Notes under the pieces: generated by a model
What the model saw: only the letters and a program-made list of their open reading frames with translations
Database searches by the model: none
What the model was told of the DNA's origin: nothing
Source: Hormiphora californensis
Lineage: Eukaryota > Ctenophora > Tentaculata > Cydippida > Pleurobrachiidae
Assembly: GCA_020137815.1 (NCBI GenBank)
Contig: CM035352.1
Location: forward strand, 8,734,416-8,798,415
Direction: 5' to 3'
Length of the DNA stretch: 64,000 bases
Position numbers and translations under genes: made by a program
In this document: positions 48,220 through 58,333 of the stretch, piece after piece
Layout: every line of letters begins with the position of its first letter
Numbering within the stretch: the stretch's first letter is position 1

Positions 48220-48334
48220 CTAAAAAAGGAGTAACGATCAAAACAGAAAAGTGATTATCGTAGTAGAGAGAAACAACATCTTGCTAAAACATTTGAACCA
48301 TTTTAAAAATAAAAAGAATCTTAAAAATAAGAGA

Positions 48335-51094
48335 TCATGATTTTGGTTTCTTTCCTCTTCCTGCACCACCACCACCGTTACCTCCGTTACCATGGTTACC
48401 ACCACTAGGATTTAGCTTTCTCTTCTTCCCGCCCTTTTTACCACCTTTCCCCTTCTTTTTTCCAGCAGTCCCTGCACCGGGCGTGGTAGCAGATGACGTA
48501 TCCTTCGCCTTCTTCTTGTCCTCCTTAGATTTATCAAAATGCAAAACAAACTTATCAAACTTTTCCTTTCCTATCTCCGCTTCCAGCTGCTCCTTGGTAA
48601 GATGCATGAAAATACAACTCCCCTGCTTGTTAGGGCAGTTGTTTTTTGATAGGTACGAATGGCAAATGTTGGTTCCCCCACGTCGGGGTGAGAAACACAG
48701 GGGAAGACGTTTGTTGTGGCGTTGCCATGGTGACAACTGAGTTGAACTGAGTGTGATCTGGGCCGTGTAGGGTGACAGTTGGAGCTTCACCCCTGTATGC
48801 AGCTGGAGGTCTGATTGCACGTGGTCACTTCTGTGGGACTGGAAGATTGAACCATGTGGCTTCCCTCGTTCCCTCTGATACACATACTCACCCCCACTCA
48901 GTCCCTTGGCCATATCAATGAAGGTAGTCAGCCGACCAACTGCCTCACCCAAATTGAATCTTACAACTAGTTCCGCATTCAGCACCCTCTCAATCATTAC
49001 CACACTCGAGGTTTTGGTGTCAATATGAACTACAACCGCTCCTATACACTCAGATAAAATACTCTCACAGTACAGACGTGCTGCCTCTACCGGTGTAAGG
49101 GCTTCCAACCCAAACTCTAGACAGTATTGGAGTTTCACAAAGATGACGGCCTGCTCGTACTCCGCCTCATTGAACCTCACAAGTCTAGAGTGGCTGCTGT
49201 GCACGATGATGTTGGTGTCACCTATTGCGTAGAGGTTGTACAGTTTGTGAGGTAGAGAGGTAGAGTTGAGGTTTCGCCAGGGTACAACTGAGGTAGTTTT
49301 CAGGGGATCAATATGAGGTTTCAGTTGTTCCTCAACCGAGTCCTCCTCCTCAGATCCCTCAATAAAGACCGCCCCGGACTCCGTGAGATATTCAATGAAC
49401 TCAATATTCGCAGGTTCTGGTATTTCTGATGATGTTTTTACTGTTGTGCACTCCCTGACAAACCTCGTATACACATCGTGTTTTACAGTTTCTGCATCTA
49501 CCGTTGTACTTGGTAGGAGGTTTGAGACTTTGTAGAACTTTTGACGATTACCCTCCTCGCCAACTGTAAATTTGAAAAGAAACGAGGGAGATGTGTAGGG
49601 AGGGAGACAGGAAAATATAGACGCAAGGGACTCAACATCAGCAATAAATTCTGCTATTTTGAGGCTGAGAAAGAAGTCCTCCACGGCTGAGTGTGTCAGA
49701 TCGGTTTGGTTACCTGATCCTAGTCGTGGTACAGGGATACTAGAGATGAAGACATCCAGATCATGAGATATAGCTACCTTCAGGTGTTTAATTGCGCTGG
49801 ATACTTTCTTAACAGGAGTTTCAGGGAACTTTTCAGACACTTCATGTGTTGGTAGTTCACATTTCAAATCAGATGTTGCCGTGTCGTCCTCAGTTTGGTC
49901 TTCTGCTGCTGGGGAACCAATTTCAATCTCTAGATCTACGTCTTCATCCACAATTATATCTAATTGTTGTTCGTCCGTAGCTCCAGTCACAGAATTATCA
50001 TCGGCATTAGTTTCCATAGAGACAGGGTTGTTCGCATCTGCAGTTTCCATAGAGGCAGGGTTGTTAGCATCTGCAGTTTCCACAGAGACAGGGTTGTTAG
50101 CATCTGCAGTTTCCACAGAGACAGGGTTGTTAGCATCCGCAGTTTCCATAGAGACATGGTTGTTAGCATCTGCAGTTTCCACAGAGACAGGGTTGTTAGC
50201 ATCAGCAGTTTCCACAGAGACAGGGTTGTTAGTATCTGCAGTTTCCACAGAGACAGGTTTGTTAGCATCTGCAGTTTCTACAGAGGCAGAGTTTTCAGTT
50301 ACCACAGTAACTGCTAATACCGAATCATCTGATTTGTTTGTGGTTACTGAACCCAGTGAGTTCCTTGCTGAACGTCTAACTGTTTGATTTCCAGCCATTT
50401 CATTATTTTGATTGGCTGTCGATTGGTCTGGCGTGTTAGTAGCAGATAAAACTCGTTCCTGTGCCCGTTTAACTTCGGCAGCTCTAAGCAGGTGTAAATT
50501 AGTCTTGACATGTGATCCACATTTAGGTAATCTGATCTTGGGTACTGGTTTGTATCCCAACATCTGACCATAATAGTCAATACTCAACTGACTAACAGTC
50601 CCAGATAGGGTATGAACCTGTTTAAGTTGCCGATAGTTGTGCGTCTGGTTACCATAGCAACGGGTTGTCTCTCTTTTATACAGTTCACGATACAAATCCA
50701 ACCAACCTTTTGGCAGGACCGACTTTTCACCCTCAAACCGATCCCTTACATCTGCAAAAAACTTCCCAAACCGTGCCTGTTCCACCTTCAACAACTCGAT
50801 CAAGTGGGGTCGATTGTGGACGGTGCTCTCTGTTCCCATTACCACACTCTCCATATCCTCTGGAGTGAACATGGAGAACTGGGTAAACTTTAGTTGTTCA
50901 TTGGAGGGTGCCTTCAGGTGTGCTCTCTCCTCACAGACACTACAATGGTAATGGGGACCATGGTTGATTTTCCTTTTTCCCGAGGTAGTTGAGGAGTTTT
51001 GTTGGCGACCTGCCAGGGCATCTCGGATACGAGCATGGGTAGCAGCCAGGCTGGGGTGGAGGATATCCTTGTAGAGGGAGGGGTCGTAGGTCAT
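48335..51094 (-). CDS. large single-exon protein with a CCCH zinc finger and 11-aa repeats (919 aa)
   Basis: Not recognised as a named gene. N-terminus: CSVCEERAHLK, a possible small zinc site, then about 150 conserved-looking residues (SVLPKGWLDLYRELYKRETT). Residues about 270-360 are nine 11-aa repeats, core ETADANNPVSV, encoded by a 33-bp minisatellite at 50020-50290. The rest is acidic then globular. Near the C-terminus CHSYLSKNNCPNKQGSCIFMH fits a C-x8-C-x6-C-x3-H finger, typical of RNA-binding proteins. The last 50 residues are Lys/Gly-rich and could bind nucleic acid or direct nuclear import. The ATG follows a ttgtag acceptor by four bases. RNA binding is inference from the finger only. 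Confidence 0.8.
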   Translation of the reverse strand: MTYDPSLYKDILHPSLAATHARIRDALAGRQQNSSTTSGKRKINHGPHYHCSVCEERAHLKAPSNEQLKFTQFSMFTPEDMESVVMGTESTVHNRPHLIELLKVEQARFGKFFADVRDRFEGEKSVLPKGWLDLYRELYKRETTRCYGNQTHNYRQLKQVHTLSGTVSQLSIDYYGQMLGYKPVPKIRLPKCGSHVKTNLHLLRAAEVKRAQERVLSATNTPDQSTANQNNEMAGNQTVRRSARNSLGSVTTNKSDDSVLAVTVVTENSASVETADANKPVSVETADTNNPVSVETADANNPVSVETADANNHVSMETADANNPVSVETADANNPVSVETADANNPASMETADANNPVSMETNADDNSVTGATDEQQLDIIVDEDVDLEIEIGSPAAEDQTEDDTATSDLKCELPTHEVSEKFPETPVKKVSSAIKHLKVAISHDLDVFISSIPVPRLGSGNQTDLTHSAVEDFFLSLKIAEFIADVESLASIFSCLPPYTSPSFLFKFTVGEEGNRQKFYKVSNLLPSTTVDAETVKHDVYTRFVRECTTVKTSSEIPEPANIEFIEYLTESGAVFIEGSEEEDSVEEQLKPHIDPLKTTSVVPWRNLNSTSLPHKLYNLYAIGDTNIIVHSSHSRLVRFNEAEYEQAVIFVKLQYCLEFGLEALTPVEAARLYCESILSECIGAVVVHIDTKTSSVVMIERVLNAELVVRFNLGEAVGRLTTFIDMAKGLSGGEYVYQRERGKPHGSIFQSHRSDHVQSDLQLHTGVKLQLSPYTAQITLSSTQLSPWQRHNKRLPLCFSPRRGGTNICHSYLSKNNCPNKQGSCIFMHLTKEQLEAEIGKEKFDKFVLHFDKSKEDKKKAKDTSSATTPGAGTAGKKKGKGGKKGGKKRKLNPSGGNHGNGGNGGGGAGRGKKPKS

Positions 51095-51323
51095 GGCGCT
51101 ACAATGGGGGGAAGTGGCTTAGTTAGTTTCAGAATTCGGAGAATACATGAAGGGAACAATGGAAGGGGATCAGTAAGAGCGATCAAAGGAAGGGCGGAGG
51201 AACACAGGTACAAAAACACGGTTCAAATGGCTTACTAACAAAAACAGGGAATACAGTAACCAAATTTGATTTCCAACTATTCATAATGTCCGATTGTTTT
51301 AATAAGTTAACTTGTCAGGCCTC

Positions 51324-51776
51324 TCACGCTTTCTCAATCTTATACTTTTGTTCCAATACCTCTAAAGAGGGTACCGTGTCTCGTGGTGGGATTGTGTACA
51401 CCTGATAGAGGAAAAATCGTTGGTAGAATTGATGATTGAGAAATGGCCGAGACGCAAACCCTCCTAATTGAAACTAACTGAAAGTCCACCCCCCCCCCTC
51501 TCCAATTGAAACATACTGAAAGGTCCCAACCCCTAATTGGAACTTACTAAATGGTCCCAAGTCCCAACCCCTAATTGGAACTTGCTTACACCTCCAATTG
51601 AAACTTACCGGAAGTCCAGCCATGGTGGCAGAATCAGTCCATCTCCCATCAACATCCATATACCAGATATAGGCAGCGGGGACCATCATGGCGAGGGAGA
51701 TGTAGTGCAGGGGGTATTCCTTCCACATCTTGAAGTTGGAATCATAAATACGCTGCATAAGCGTCCGAGATGCCAT
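51324..51776 (-). CDS. 81-aa single-pass membrane protein, two exons
   Basis: Exons 51776-51609 and 51401-51324, phase 0 at the junction. The protein begins MASRTLMQRIYDSNFKMWKE, has one hydrophobic segment at about residues 21-40 (YPLHYISLAMMVPAAYIWYM) and ends with about 40 polar residues (YTIPPRDTVPSLEVLEQKY). Size and layout resemble small respiratory-chain accessory subunits, but no family was identified. The ATG lies 2 nt after the acceptor-like ttgttattag. Confidence 0.7.
51480..51609 (-). repeat. degenerate copies of the donor site of the 81-aa gene
   Basis: The true donor is CCG|GTAAGTTTCAATTGG at 51609. Downstream in the intron three or four copies follow at about 30-35 bp spacing, with AGTAAGTTCCAATTAGG, AGTATGTTTCAATTGG and AGTTAGTTTCAATTAGG, each preceded by a degraded GGGACTT/GGACTT exon tail. 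Confidence 0.75.
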
Positions 51777-51932
51777 GGCTAATAACAAATGGTTAGGACC
51801 GGTCAGAACGGGGTAAGAGGTACATAAGGAACGGGTATTAGGAGTATAAAAGGACGTGTTTTAGTTGGATCAAAATTAGTAAAAAAACAAAGCACAATAT
51901 ACAAATTAATAAATTACTCTCTCTCCCAGTGT

Positions 51933-52680
51933 TCACTTTTTAGTTTCTTCCTCGATTATAGCGCTGGCTAGCGCCTTCTCTGGGTTTCGTCTGTTAGATC
52001 CAAGAATTTCATCAGCAGTTTTTCTGATCCAGTCGTCTATGCGCCCCTTTACCGTTTGAGCCTTCTCCGACGTGTACTTGTTCGTTATTCTCTCAAACTG
52101 AAACGAGATCAGGTTGAGAACAGCGCTGAACGACACTGGATCGTGTCACGTGTGTCATTGTGTCACGTCCTATAATATAATGGACATCGTGTCACGTGCT
52201 CTCCAAATATGTCCACCGTTGCACGTGCGCTCCTAATATGGTCATTGTGTCACGTGCGCTCCTAATATGGTCATATATGTTACCTCACTGGAGGGAGAAT
52301 CGTATCTGGTTGTGACACCCTTCAGAGCCTCACTTCTCCCAAATAACCGCCTCTTCGCTTTCGTAATAGTGTCCTCAGACAGGGGCATGACAGCACTGCC
52401 GAATAAAACACACAGTACTGGGAGGGCTGTCCTGAAATTTAGGAAAACATCAATTTTGTTATACTTTGGTTTTGTGGAACAAAGTAGATTTCGATAAATT
52501 GTGACACTTCGATCGAAAATAAACCTACAGTAGAGCGATGCGAGAGGTAGCGTAGACGAATCTTTGTCTGTAAGTGTAGGACCACTCGTACCAGCGCAGT
52601 TCCCTAATTCGGGGGATGTTCCACTGTGCTCTAACATATCCTTCCCCCTTTTTTACACTCTTGTTCATAACCCCCACCAT
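51933..52680 (-). CDS. 154-aa protein with one hydrophobic segment, three exons; unknown
   Basis: Exons 52680-52529, 52431-52284, 52097-51933, with matching phases. An alternative start of exon 3 at the end of the intron array fails on phase. The N-terminal 50 residues are basic and aromatic (RIRELRWYEWSYTYRQRF). A hydrophobic stretch crosses the exon 1/2 junction (IALLTALPVLCVLFGSAVM). The rest is charged and probably helical (KYTSEKAQTVKGRIDDWIRK). A mitochondrial membrane protein is possible; no family was recognised. Confidence 0.65.
52138..52276. repeat. about 30-bp repeats filling an intron of the 154-aa gene
   Basis: Four or five degenerate units with tgtgtcacgtgcgctcctaa and atatggtca. 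They occupy nearly the whole intron between exons 2 and 3. CACGTG palindromes recur in each unit. Confidence 0.75.
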
Positions 52681-52887
52681 CTTGCTACTTAGGAACTCAA
52701 TTTGAGGAAGAAGGGGAGACACTAGAAAATAGCTTAGATTTTCAAATTCTTTTCAGGTGCGTGTCTCATTACTGTATTTCCATTACGGTAATACGACTAC
52801 AAGCAGACCTGTAATCCACTACAAAATCATATATAAAAAACAGACTAACAAACATTGTAATTTTAATTCCCCTCTACTTCAAAAACA

Positions 52888-54284
52888 TTAAGATCTAGTT
52901 GGCCTAATTTGAACCTCAATAGACCCATAATTTGGTCTATAAAACGTCACATTGACCGGCTGCCCGGCTGAACTATTCTCCAATGCACTCGTTAACTGCG
53001 ATTTGTCCCACACCCTAACACCCTCCACCTCATAAATCACATCACCATGCCTCAGCCCTGCACTTAGCAGCAGGAGATCCTGACTACACAGCGGTACACA
53101 AATATCCCCTCATTAATATTCATGGGGAGTTTCCTAGCGTGTTGGAGATGTGCTATCATATCAGGAGTTAGAGAGACAACCTGGACACCAATAGAGTACC
53201 GGGGTTGTTTCACCATATCTTGATCTGGTGTAGTTCTGTCTGGAGTCCTGCTGTATTCACCTAAGGAATCGCTTCACATCGGATATAGGGATACTGAATG
53301 AGATGCCAACAGCGGTTATACTCATCGTATTAACACCAACATGCCTCCCCATCCATATTCAACAAAGGTCCCCCACTATTACCGCTATTAATAGCAGCAT
53401 CAGTCTGTATGTACTTGGTCCTCAACAGTTTATCCCTCCTTCTCTCGTGATATGGGATGGATTCAGGTGACATGGTACGTGATGTACAGCTGATAACACC
53501 CATTGTGACAGTGTTGTGGTGTCCAAGATTGTTGCCAATAGCAACCACTATTTGTCCTGGTCGCAGTCGCATGTCCTCACCAGCTAGTTTGATAGCAGGG
53601 AGTTTTGTGTTGACTTTGATGAGCGCTAGATCAGTCTTGGAATCCACCGCTAGGACTTCACCAATGAGTCGGGTTCCATTTGCTAGGACTACCGTGACTT
53701 TCTTGGACCTCTGATTACTGAAAGAAATGATGGGGTAATACATTTTGGTTTGCTAAAAAATCTAAAATCCATAATGAATTCACATAAGGGGAGAGGTCCG
53801 GCCAGTTTTTACGGCTGGAGCCCCCCCCCCCGCATTTTTTAACTTACTATCCCACATTGTTGTAGACGACATGTTCATTAGTAATGATATACCCTCGTTC
53901 ATCTATAACAAACCCCGTCCCACTGGAATTGTTGTACTCTATCGACACTACCCCGGGCAGCGCCTTCTCCACCGCGTTGGCAATAAACTCTCGGGGGTCA
54001 TGGGGATGATCCTCCTCTTCTTCAAGGTTCTTGCATTGTGCGGTGTAATGGTTGAATGGAGTGTACTGTGCGGTGTAGTTGTTGAATGGAGTGTACTGTG
54101 CGGTGTAGTGGTTGAATGGAATGTATTGTGCGGTGGTAAAGGATCTGAGAGGGTTGATCAGGGGAGGAGGGAGAAAGGAGAAGGGTATTTGCTTGGTGTC
54201 ACTACATGTTGTATTGTATGATAGTGCAGTAGTGGTAGCTGTAGCGGCAAGGAGAGCTCGTCTTGTTAGAAGTCTTCTAAACAT
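52888..54284 (-). CDS. HtrA-family serine protease, frame broken three times
   Basis: HtrA2/Omi-like trypsin-fold protease with a PDZ domain. Exon 1 is 54284-53848; exon 2 is 53717-52888. The N-terminus looks like a mitochondrial presequence (MFRRLLTRRALLAATATTT). It is followed by 10-aa repeats TAQYTPFNHY. The triad is visible: His in TNEHVV (usually TNAHVV), Asp in DLALIK, Ser in NSGNSGGPL. The PDZ part reads LSAGLRHGDVIYEVEG. Exon 2 needs frame changes at about 53343-53347 (one extra G, after NMDGE), 53258-53263 (after KRFLR) and 53093-53099 (before PLCSQD). Outside these points the codons look conserved, without scattered stops. Clustered within 260 bp, the breaks look like a poorly polished patch, though a young pseudogene cannot be excluded. 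Confidence 0.8.
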
Positions 54285-54780
54285 ACATAAAGGCAGATCT
54301 GAGCTAAAGTAGGGAAGATTGGAAATGTTGATGATGGAATGGAATTGTACAGGAATAGAATAAGAAGGCGATTTAAACTGTCTGAAGAAATGTAAATAAG
54401 TTACCAAATATTTAAATTACAATTACAGAATCTCACAACATCAACCCGTCAAGAATTTAAATATTGTAGAACAACAAAGAGTAAATAACAAAGAGCTAAA
54501 TTTAGTTACATAACTAAAGTAAAAATATACAAATTAACAAAACAGCCCCAACTCTGAAGTTTAATAACTAGTTTAGCAATAGTTTAGTAACAGATACAAT
54601 AACATATTAGTACAATAACATGGTTTATGTACAACTCAGAGAAACTTGAAACTCCTGTCCCTCCCTCATTCTGTCAGAAACCCATCAGTAACCATCAGTA
54701 ACCAGTGGTTACTAACCACCTCAGATTGAATATACCAGAAATCCCTTCCTTTCCTCAGCTAAAATACCCCTCAGATATAC

Positions 54781-54841
54781 TTGACTCCCCCCTCCTCCTC
54801 ACAGATACTTGAACCGTTTCAGGCAAGTTTCCAGTCCACCT
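54781..54841 (-). repeat. duplicate of the stop-codon region of the phosphodiesterase
   Basis: The last about 43 bp of the CDS, encoding LETCLKRFKYL and the stop, are repeated once directly downstream with few changes. Confidence 0.85.
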
Positions 54842-56244
54842 CACAGATACTTGAACCGTTTCAGACAAGTTTCCAGGCCCTGTGTAGTATCCTCAGTCAC
54901 CACACAATACATTTCCTGATTAGAAATATCCTGGGTATACCTCAACTGGTGACCATTCCTCAGCATCTCCCGGTACGTCTCAAAGGAGTCGTAAGGGTCC
55001 AGCAATCTCTTACTAACCAACTCCATAACTCTCCCGTCAATTGGGACAACTTTGTCCTTGTGTCTAAAGTGAATCAGTTTGAAGGAGTAAAGGAAGGAGA
55101 AAATAGGGAGTTTAGATAGCCGGGAGAGGGTATCTAGAGGGTAGTAGAAGAAGAGGAGATCTACTAGAGACCAGTGTTTGTCTACTGCTCCAATAACAAA
55201 GGAAGGCTCTGAGGGTCCAATAGGAGCCACGGGTGGGGTTAGGAAGTAGTGGGTGGATGATGTATTAGTAATCTCCTTCACCATCCATCCATCCACGTGC
55301 TCATGTCCAAAGAACGTTGCGGATATCCGATTAGAATGGGAGCTTGTTATCTGATTATACCTCTCCACACTCCTCCACCCAGTTTTGTGGGTGTCATACC
55401 ACTTGTCCAGACTGGCAACACTGACTCCAGGGGGAGAGTGCCCGATAATAATCGCTTTCCTATCCTCCTCCATACCGGACAATACACCCTCCAACCACTC
55501 TAACTGTTTAGCCCCATCGCCCCGGACTAGATCCACCGTGTTTAGGGAGATTATCTTCAGACGAGGACTGTGATTGAAGTCGTAGTACCCCGGACTATCT
55601 CTAAATGTCTTGCCCGCCCTCTCCCTCTCTCCCAGGGGACCACCCATGGTAGTGGACATCTGACCCCAAACTAATTCCATCCACTCAGAACTGAGTTTAT
55701 CTGGTATCTCAGTTTCCCCTAGTGTACTATACAGTGGTACACCATTCAGATTGTCTCTTGCCATTTTGTAAAACTCGTTCAGCGTTGCAGTTGTCTCCTT
55801 CTCTCCCTCCACCGACCTACCAACGGAACCACCCAAATTTAGTACAAACTCCAACCGTCCAGTTGTGGCAGTCTCCTTACCAATTGCCGCCAGCTGGGAT
55901 AGAGTTTCATTCGCCAAACTGGCACTTGAATCACACCCCGTCACACCGTACTTACTGGGGTAGTGTGATACAGCACCGGCATGCCCCTTCAAACACATTG
56001 TACTGCTCTGTTTAACATCCAAATGTACATCTGCAATAACCCCAAAATAATATCCCTCGTAATTTAGTTCAAATGTTTTCAGCTCCACGTTGACTGCCTT
56101 TTCGTATACCGTTATGGCAACTAGAAGAGAGAAGATGACAGAGAGAAGGACAACTGAGGCAAGGGCAGGTCTGATGTCACTGTGACAGAGAACACGGTAC
56201 CATGGTAATACCACCTCCGCCTGCTCCTCTTTTTCAGGATCCAT
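54841..56244 (-). CDS. acid-sphingomyelinase-like phosphodiesterase paralogue with degraded metal site
   Basis: 467-aa single-exon type II membrane protein; TM at about residues 27-48. The calcineurin-like phosphoesterase fold of the SMPD/SMPDL3 group is recognised by ADVHLD (residues 71-76), GVTGCDSS, YYDFNHSPRLKIISLNT, GHSPPG and FFGHEH. Two of the metal-binding blocks are altered. The usual GD is GGS (NLGGSV), and the usual GNHD/GNND is GETE. Its neighbour at 56553-58001 keeps both. Loss of the block II Asp and block III Asn, both metal ligands, suggests a catalytically weak or inactive protein; this is inference from known family chemistry. The ATG lies 3 nt after the acceptor-like ctccttcag. 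Confidence 0.85.
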   Translation of the reverse strand: MDPEKEEQAEVVLPWYRVLCHSDIRPALASVVLLSVIFSLLVAITVYEKAVNVELKTFELNYEGYYFGVIADVHLDVKQSSTMCLKGHAGAVSHYPSKYGVTGCDSSASLANETLSQLAAIGKETATTGRLEFVLNLGGSVGRSVEGEKETTATLNEFYKMARDNLNGVPLYSTLGETEIPDKLSSEWMELVWGQMSTTMGGPLGERERAGKTFRDSPGYYDFNHSPRLKIISLNTVDLVRGDGAKQLEWLEGVLSGMEEDRKAIIIGHSPPGVSVASLDKWYDTHKTGWRSVERYNQITSSHSNRISATFFGHEHVDGWMVKEITNTSSTHYFLTPPVAPIGPSEPSFVIGAVDKHWSLVDLLFFYYPLDTLSRLSKLPIFSFLYSFKLIHFRHKDKVVPIDGRVMELVSKRLLDPYDSFETYREMLRNGHQLRYTQDISNQEMYCVVTEDTTQGLETCLKRFKYL

Positions 56245-56552
56245 CGGCTGAAGGAGAGTTAGTAGTGGGGGTTTAGGAATTGGGGAGAGAGAGTTAGTTT
56301 TAGTGGGGGTTTAGGAATTGGGGAGGGAGAGTTAGTTTCAGTGGGGATTTAAGAATTGGGGAGGGAGATTTAATGGAGTCAAAACACTGGTGTTGAGTTA
56401 AAATATGCAATTTAAAACGAAACATATACAGCTGTGAATTACAAAATAGTTTTCTAGGCGTGAATATATATTATCTTTAAAACTTTTCATAAATATATTT
56501 TATCGAAAATCAAGAAAAACAAACCCCAGGTCTCAAAGAACTCCCTAATTAC

Positions 56553-58001
56553 TTAATCAGAGTCATCACCACTCTCATCTGTATCAGGAAAGATGCTCTT
56601 ATATTTAAACTTCTCAAAACATCCTTCGATCCCAGTTAGGGAATTCTGTGTAAGCACACAGTACATCTTATAAGGACTGAGCCGTGCAGGTAGATACGCC
56701 AACTGATAGCCCAACTCAGTAAATGTATTAAATGTCCTCTGCATGTCAAGGGGGCGAATAAGTCGTGACGTCACTGTTTTTAGTACCCCTGCTGACAGGA
56801 TAGTGTCCTTATTCTCAATGGGTCGATCAAAGAATTTCTCCTTCAGTGAGAATAGAAACCGGAACACTGGTGTGAGGTTCTGTCGGGTATAAAATTCAAT
56901 GGGAGTATAGTAGGTCCAGATATCAAGAAGGCTCCAGGTGGGACTAACAGTCAGAACATGGAATGATGGCTCATTTTCATACAGCGGTGAGATTGCTGAG
57001 AGGATGAAATAGGAGGGCGGTATTGGCTTCTCAACCCCGATATACCACGAAAAGGAATGGGAATGGGAGAAGAGAGTGAATCTGATGACCCCTGAATATC
57101 TACTAACAATATCATTGAACCTTGCTGTGTATTCTTCCCTCCACATGACTTGTCGAAACCATAGCATCCTCTCAGTTTGGAATTGTGAGAGAGAGGATGA
57201 AATGTGGCCTAGAATAATGACACCACGGTGAGCAGTTTTGGCTCGATTCAGAGTATTTTCCAACCACACAAACTGAGTCTCTACCTCTTCTTTCGTAATG
57301 TTAGTTTTTACAGAAAATGCCACAGTGTTCAGACCAATGACGTCCAATTTGGGTGCGTGATTGATACTATAATATCCCCCTCGCTCGAAACTCTCTCTTG
57401 CCCCCGTCGTCTCCCTGCCCCTCATTAGCAACCTAAACTGTTCCCAGACCTCTCGATAAAACCTGCGGTGTTGGTCAGGTTCCAGATAGTCAAGAGGCAT
57501 ATCATTGTTTCCTAGCACACTATAAACCGGCACCAACATCGTCTCCTCACCAGCGAAGAGAACGGTTATGTTTTTAAAACACTCCATTGTCCCAGAGTAT
57601 TCCGTTTCAGCATGGGATGAGAAATCACCAATATTGACGAGAAACTCAGTGTCCCCCAACTGCAACATTTTGTTGTAAAACGATTTGATTGAGTGTTTTG
57701 CGAGTCCATACGACGAATCACAGCCCCGAGCCCCGTAAGTTGTTGAGTTGTAATGGTTGTGCCATGTGACTGACCCATTGAATTCCATTTTAGGGCAGCC
57801 TGTAACATTTTGTCTCCTCTCCAAATGGAGATCTGAGATGACACCAATCTTAGAGTAGGAGGAGTAGTCTAGTTCATTTGCTGTTAACTCTCTGTAGAGG
57901 TTCGCCTGGACATAAACATTCCATGTGAGGTAGAGGGTGAGAAGAGAGAGTATAACCACAGCGGCAATACCGCTCCACGTGTTGCGAGATATCAATATCA
58001 T
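56553..58001 (-). CDS. acid-sphingomyelinase-like phosphodiesterase, metal site intact
   Basis: 482-aa single-exon type II membrane protein (TM about residues 11-30). It shows the complete metallophosphoesterase set: SDLHLE, NIGDFS, VLGNNDMP, LGHIS and FSHSHSF. The last is SHSH where the family has GHxH. SMPD/SMPDL3-like landmarks are GARGCDSS and GYYSINHAPKLDVIGLNT. The catalytic domain would face the lumen or outside. Substrate unknown: family members cleave sphingomyelin or nucleotide phosphodiesters. It forms a head-to-tail pair with the degraded paralogue downstream, so tandem duplication is likely. Confidence 0.88.
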   Translation of the reverse strand: MILISRNTWSGIAAVVILSLLTLYLTWNVYVQANLYRELTANELDYSSYSKIGVISDLHLERRQNVTGCPKMEFNGSVTWHNHYNSTTYGARGCDSSYGLAKHSIKSFYNKMLQLGDTEFLVNIGDFSSHAETEYSGTMECFKNITVLFAGEETMLVPVYSVLGNNDMPLDYLEPDQHRRFYREVWEQFRLLMRGRETTGARESFERGGYYSINHAPKLDVIGLNTVAFSVKTNITKEEVETQFVWLENTLNRAKTAHRGVIILGHISSSLSQFQTERMLWFRQVMWREEYTARFNDIVSRYSGVIRFTLFSHSHSFSWYIGVEKPIPPSYFILSAISPLYENEPSFHVLTVSPTWSLLDIWTYYTPIEFYTRQNLTPVFRFLFSLKEKFFDRPIENKDTILSAGVLKTVTSRLIRPLDMQRTFNTFTELGYQLAYLPARLSPYKMYCVLTQNSLTGIEGCFEKFKYKSIFPDTDESGDDSD

Positions 58002-58333
58002 TGAGATGGTGCTACCATTCTGATGTTACATTCTGAATGGAGGTGGTTTAGTGGAGGAGAAGGGAGGGGAGTTAGATTTTTAGTGGTGGGCTATTAAATA
58101 AAACAAGACGTTTTTAGCTTATATAAATACAGATACTTTTACAAAAAAACATAAATAATCACGCGTGTGTGTTAACAATAAACAAGGCACTATTGATATA
58201 TATGAATAAAATACTAGGGGGGATTAGGGGTGTATCATACAAGTTTCTACACGCCATTCTCACTGATAACATATAATAATTGAAAACACACACTTCTAAC
58301 TAAGTGACTGATTTAGCTATAATATATCTCCCA

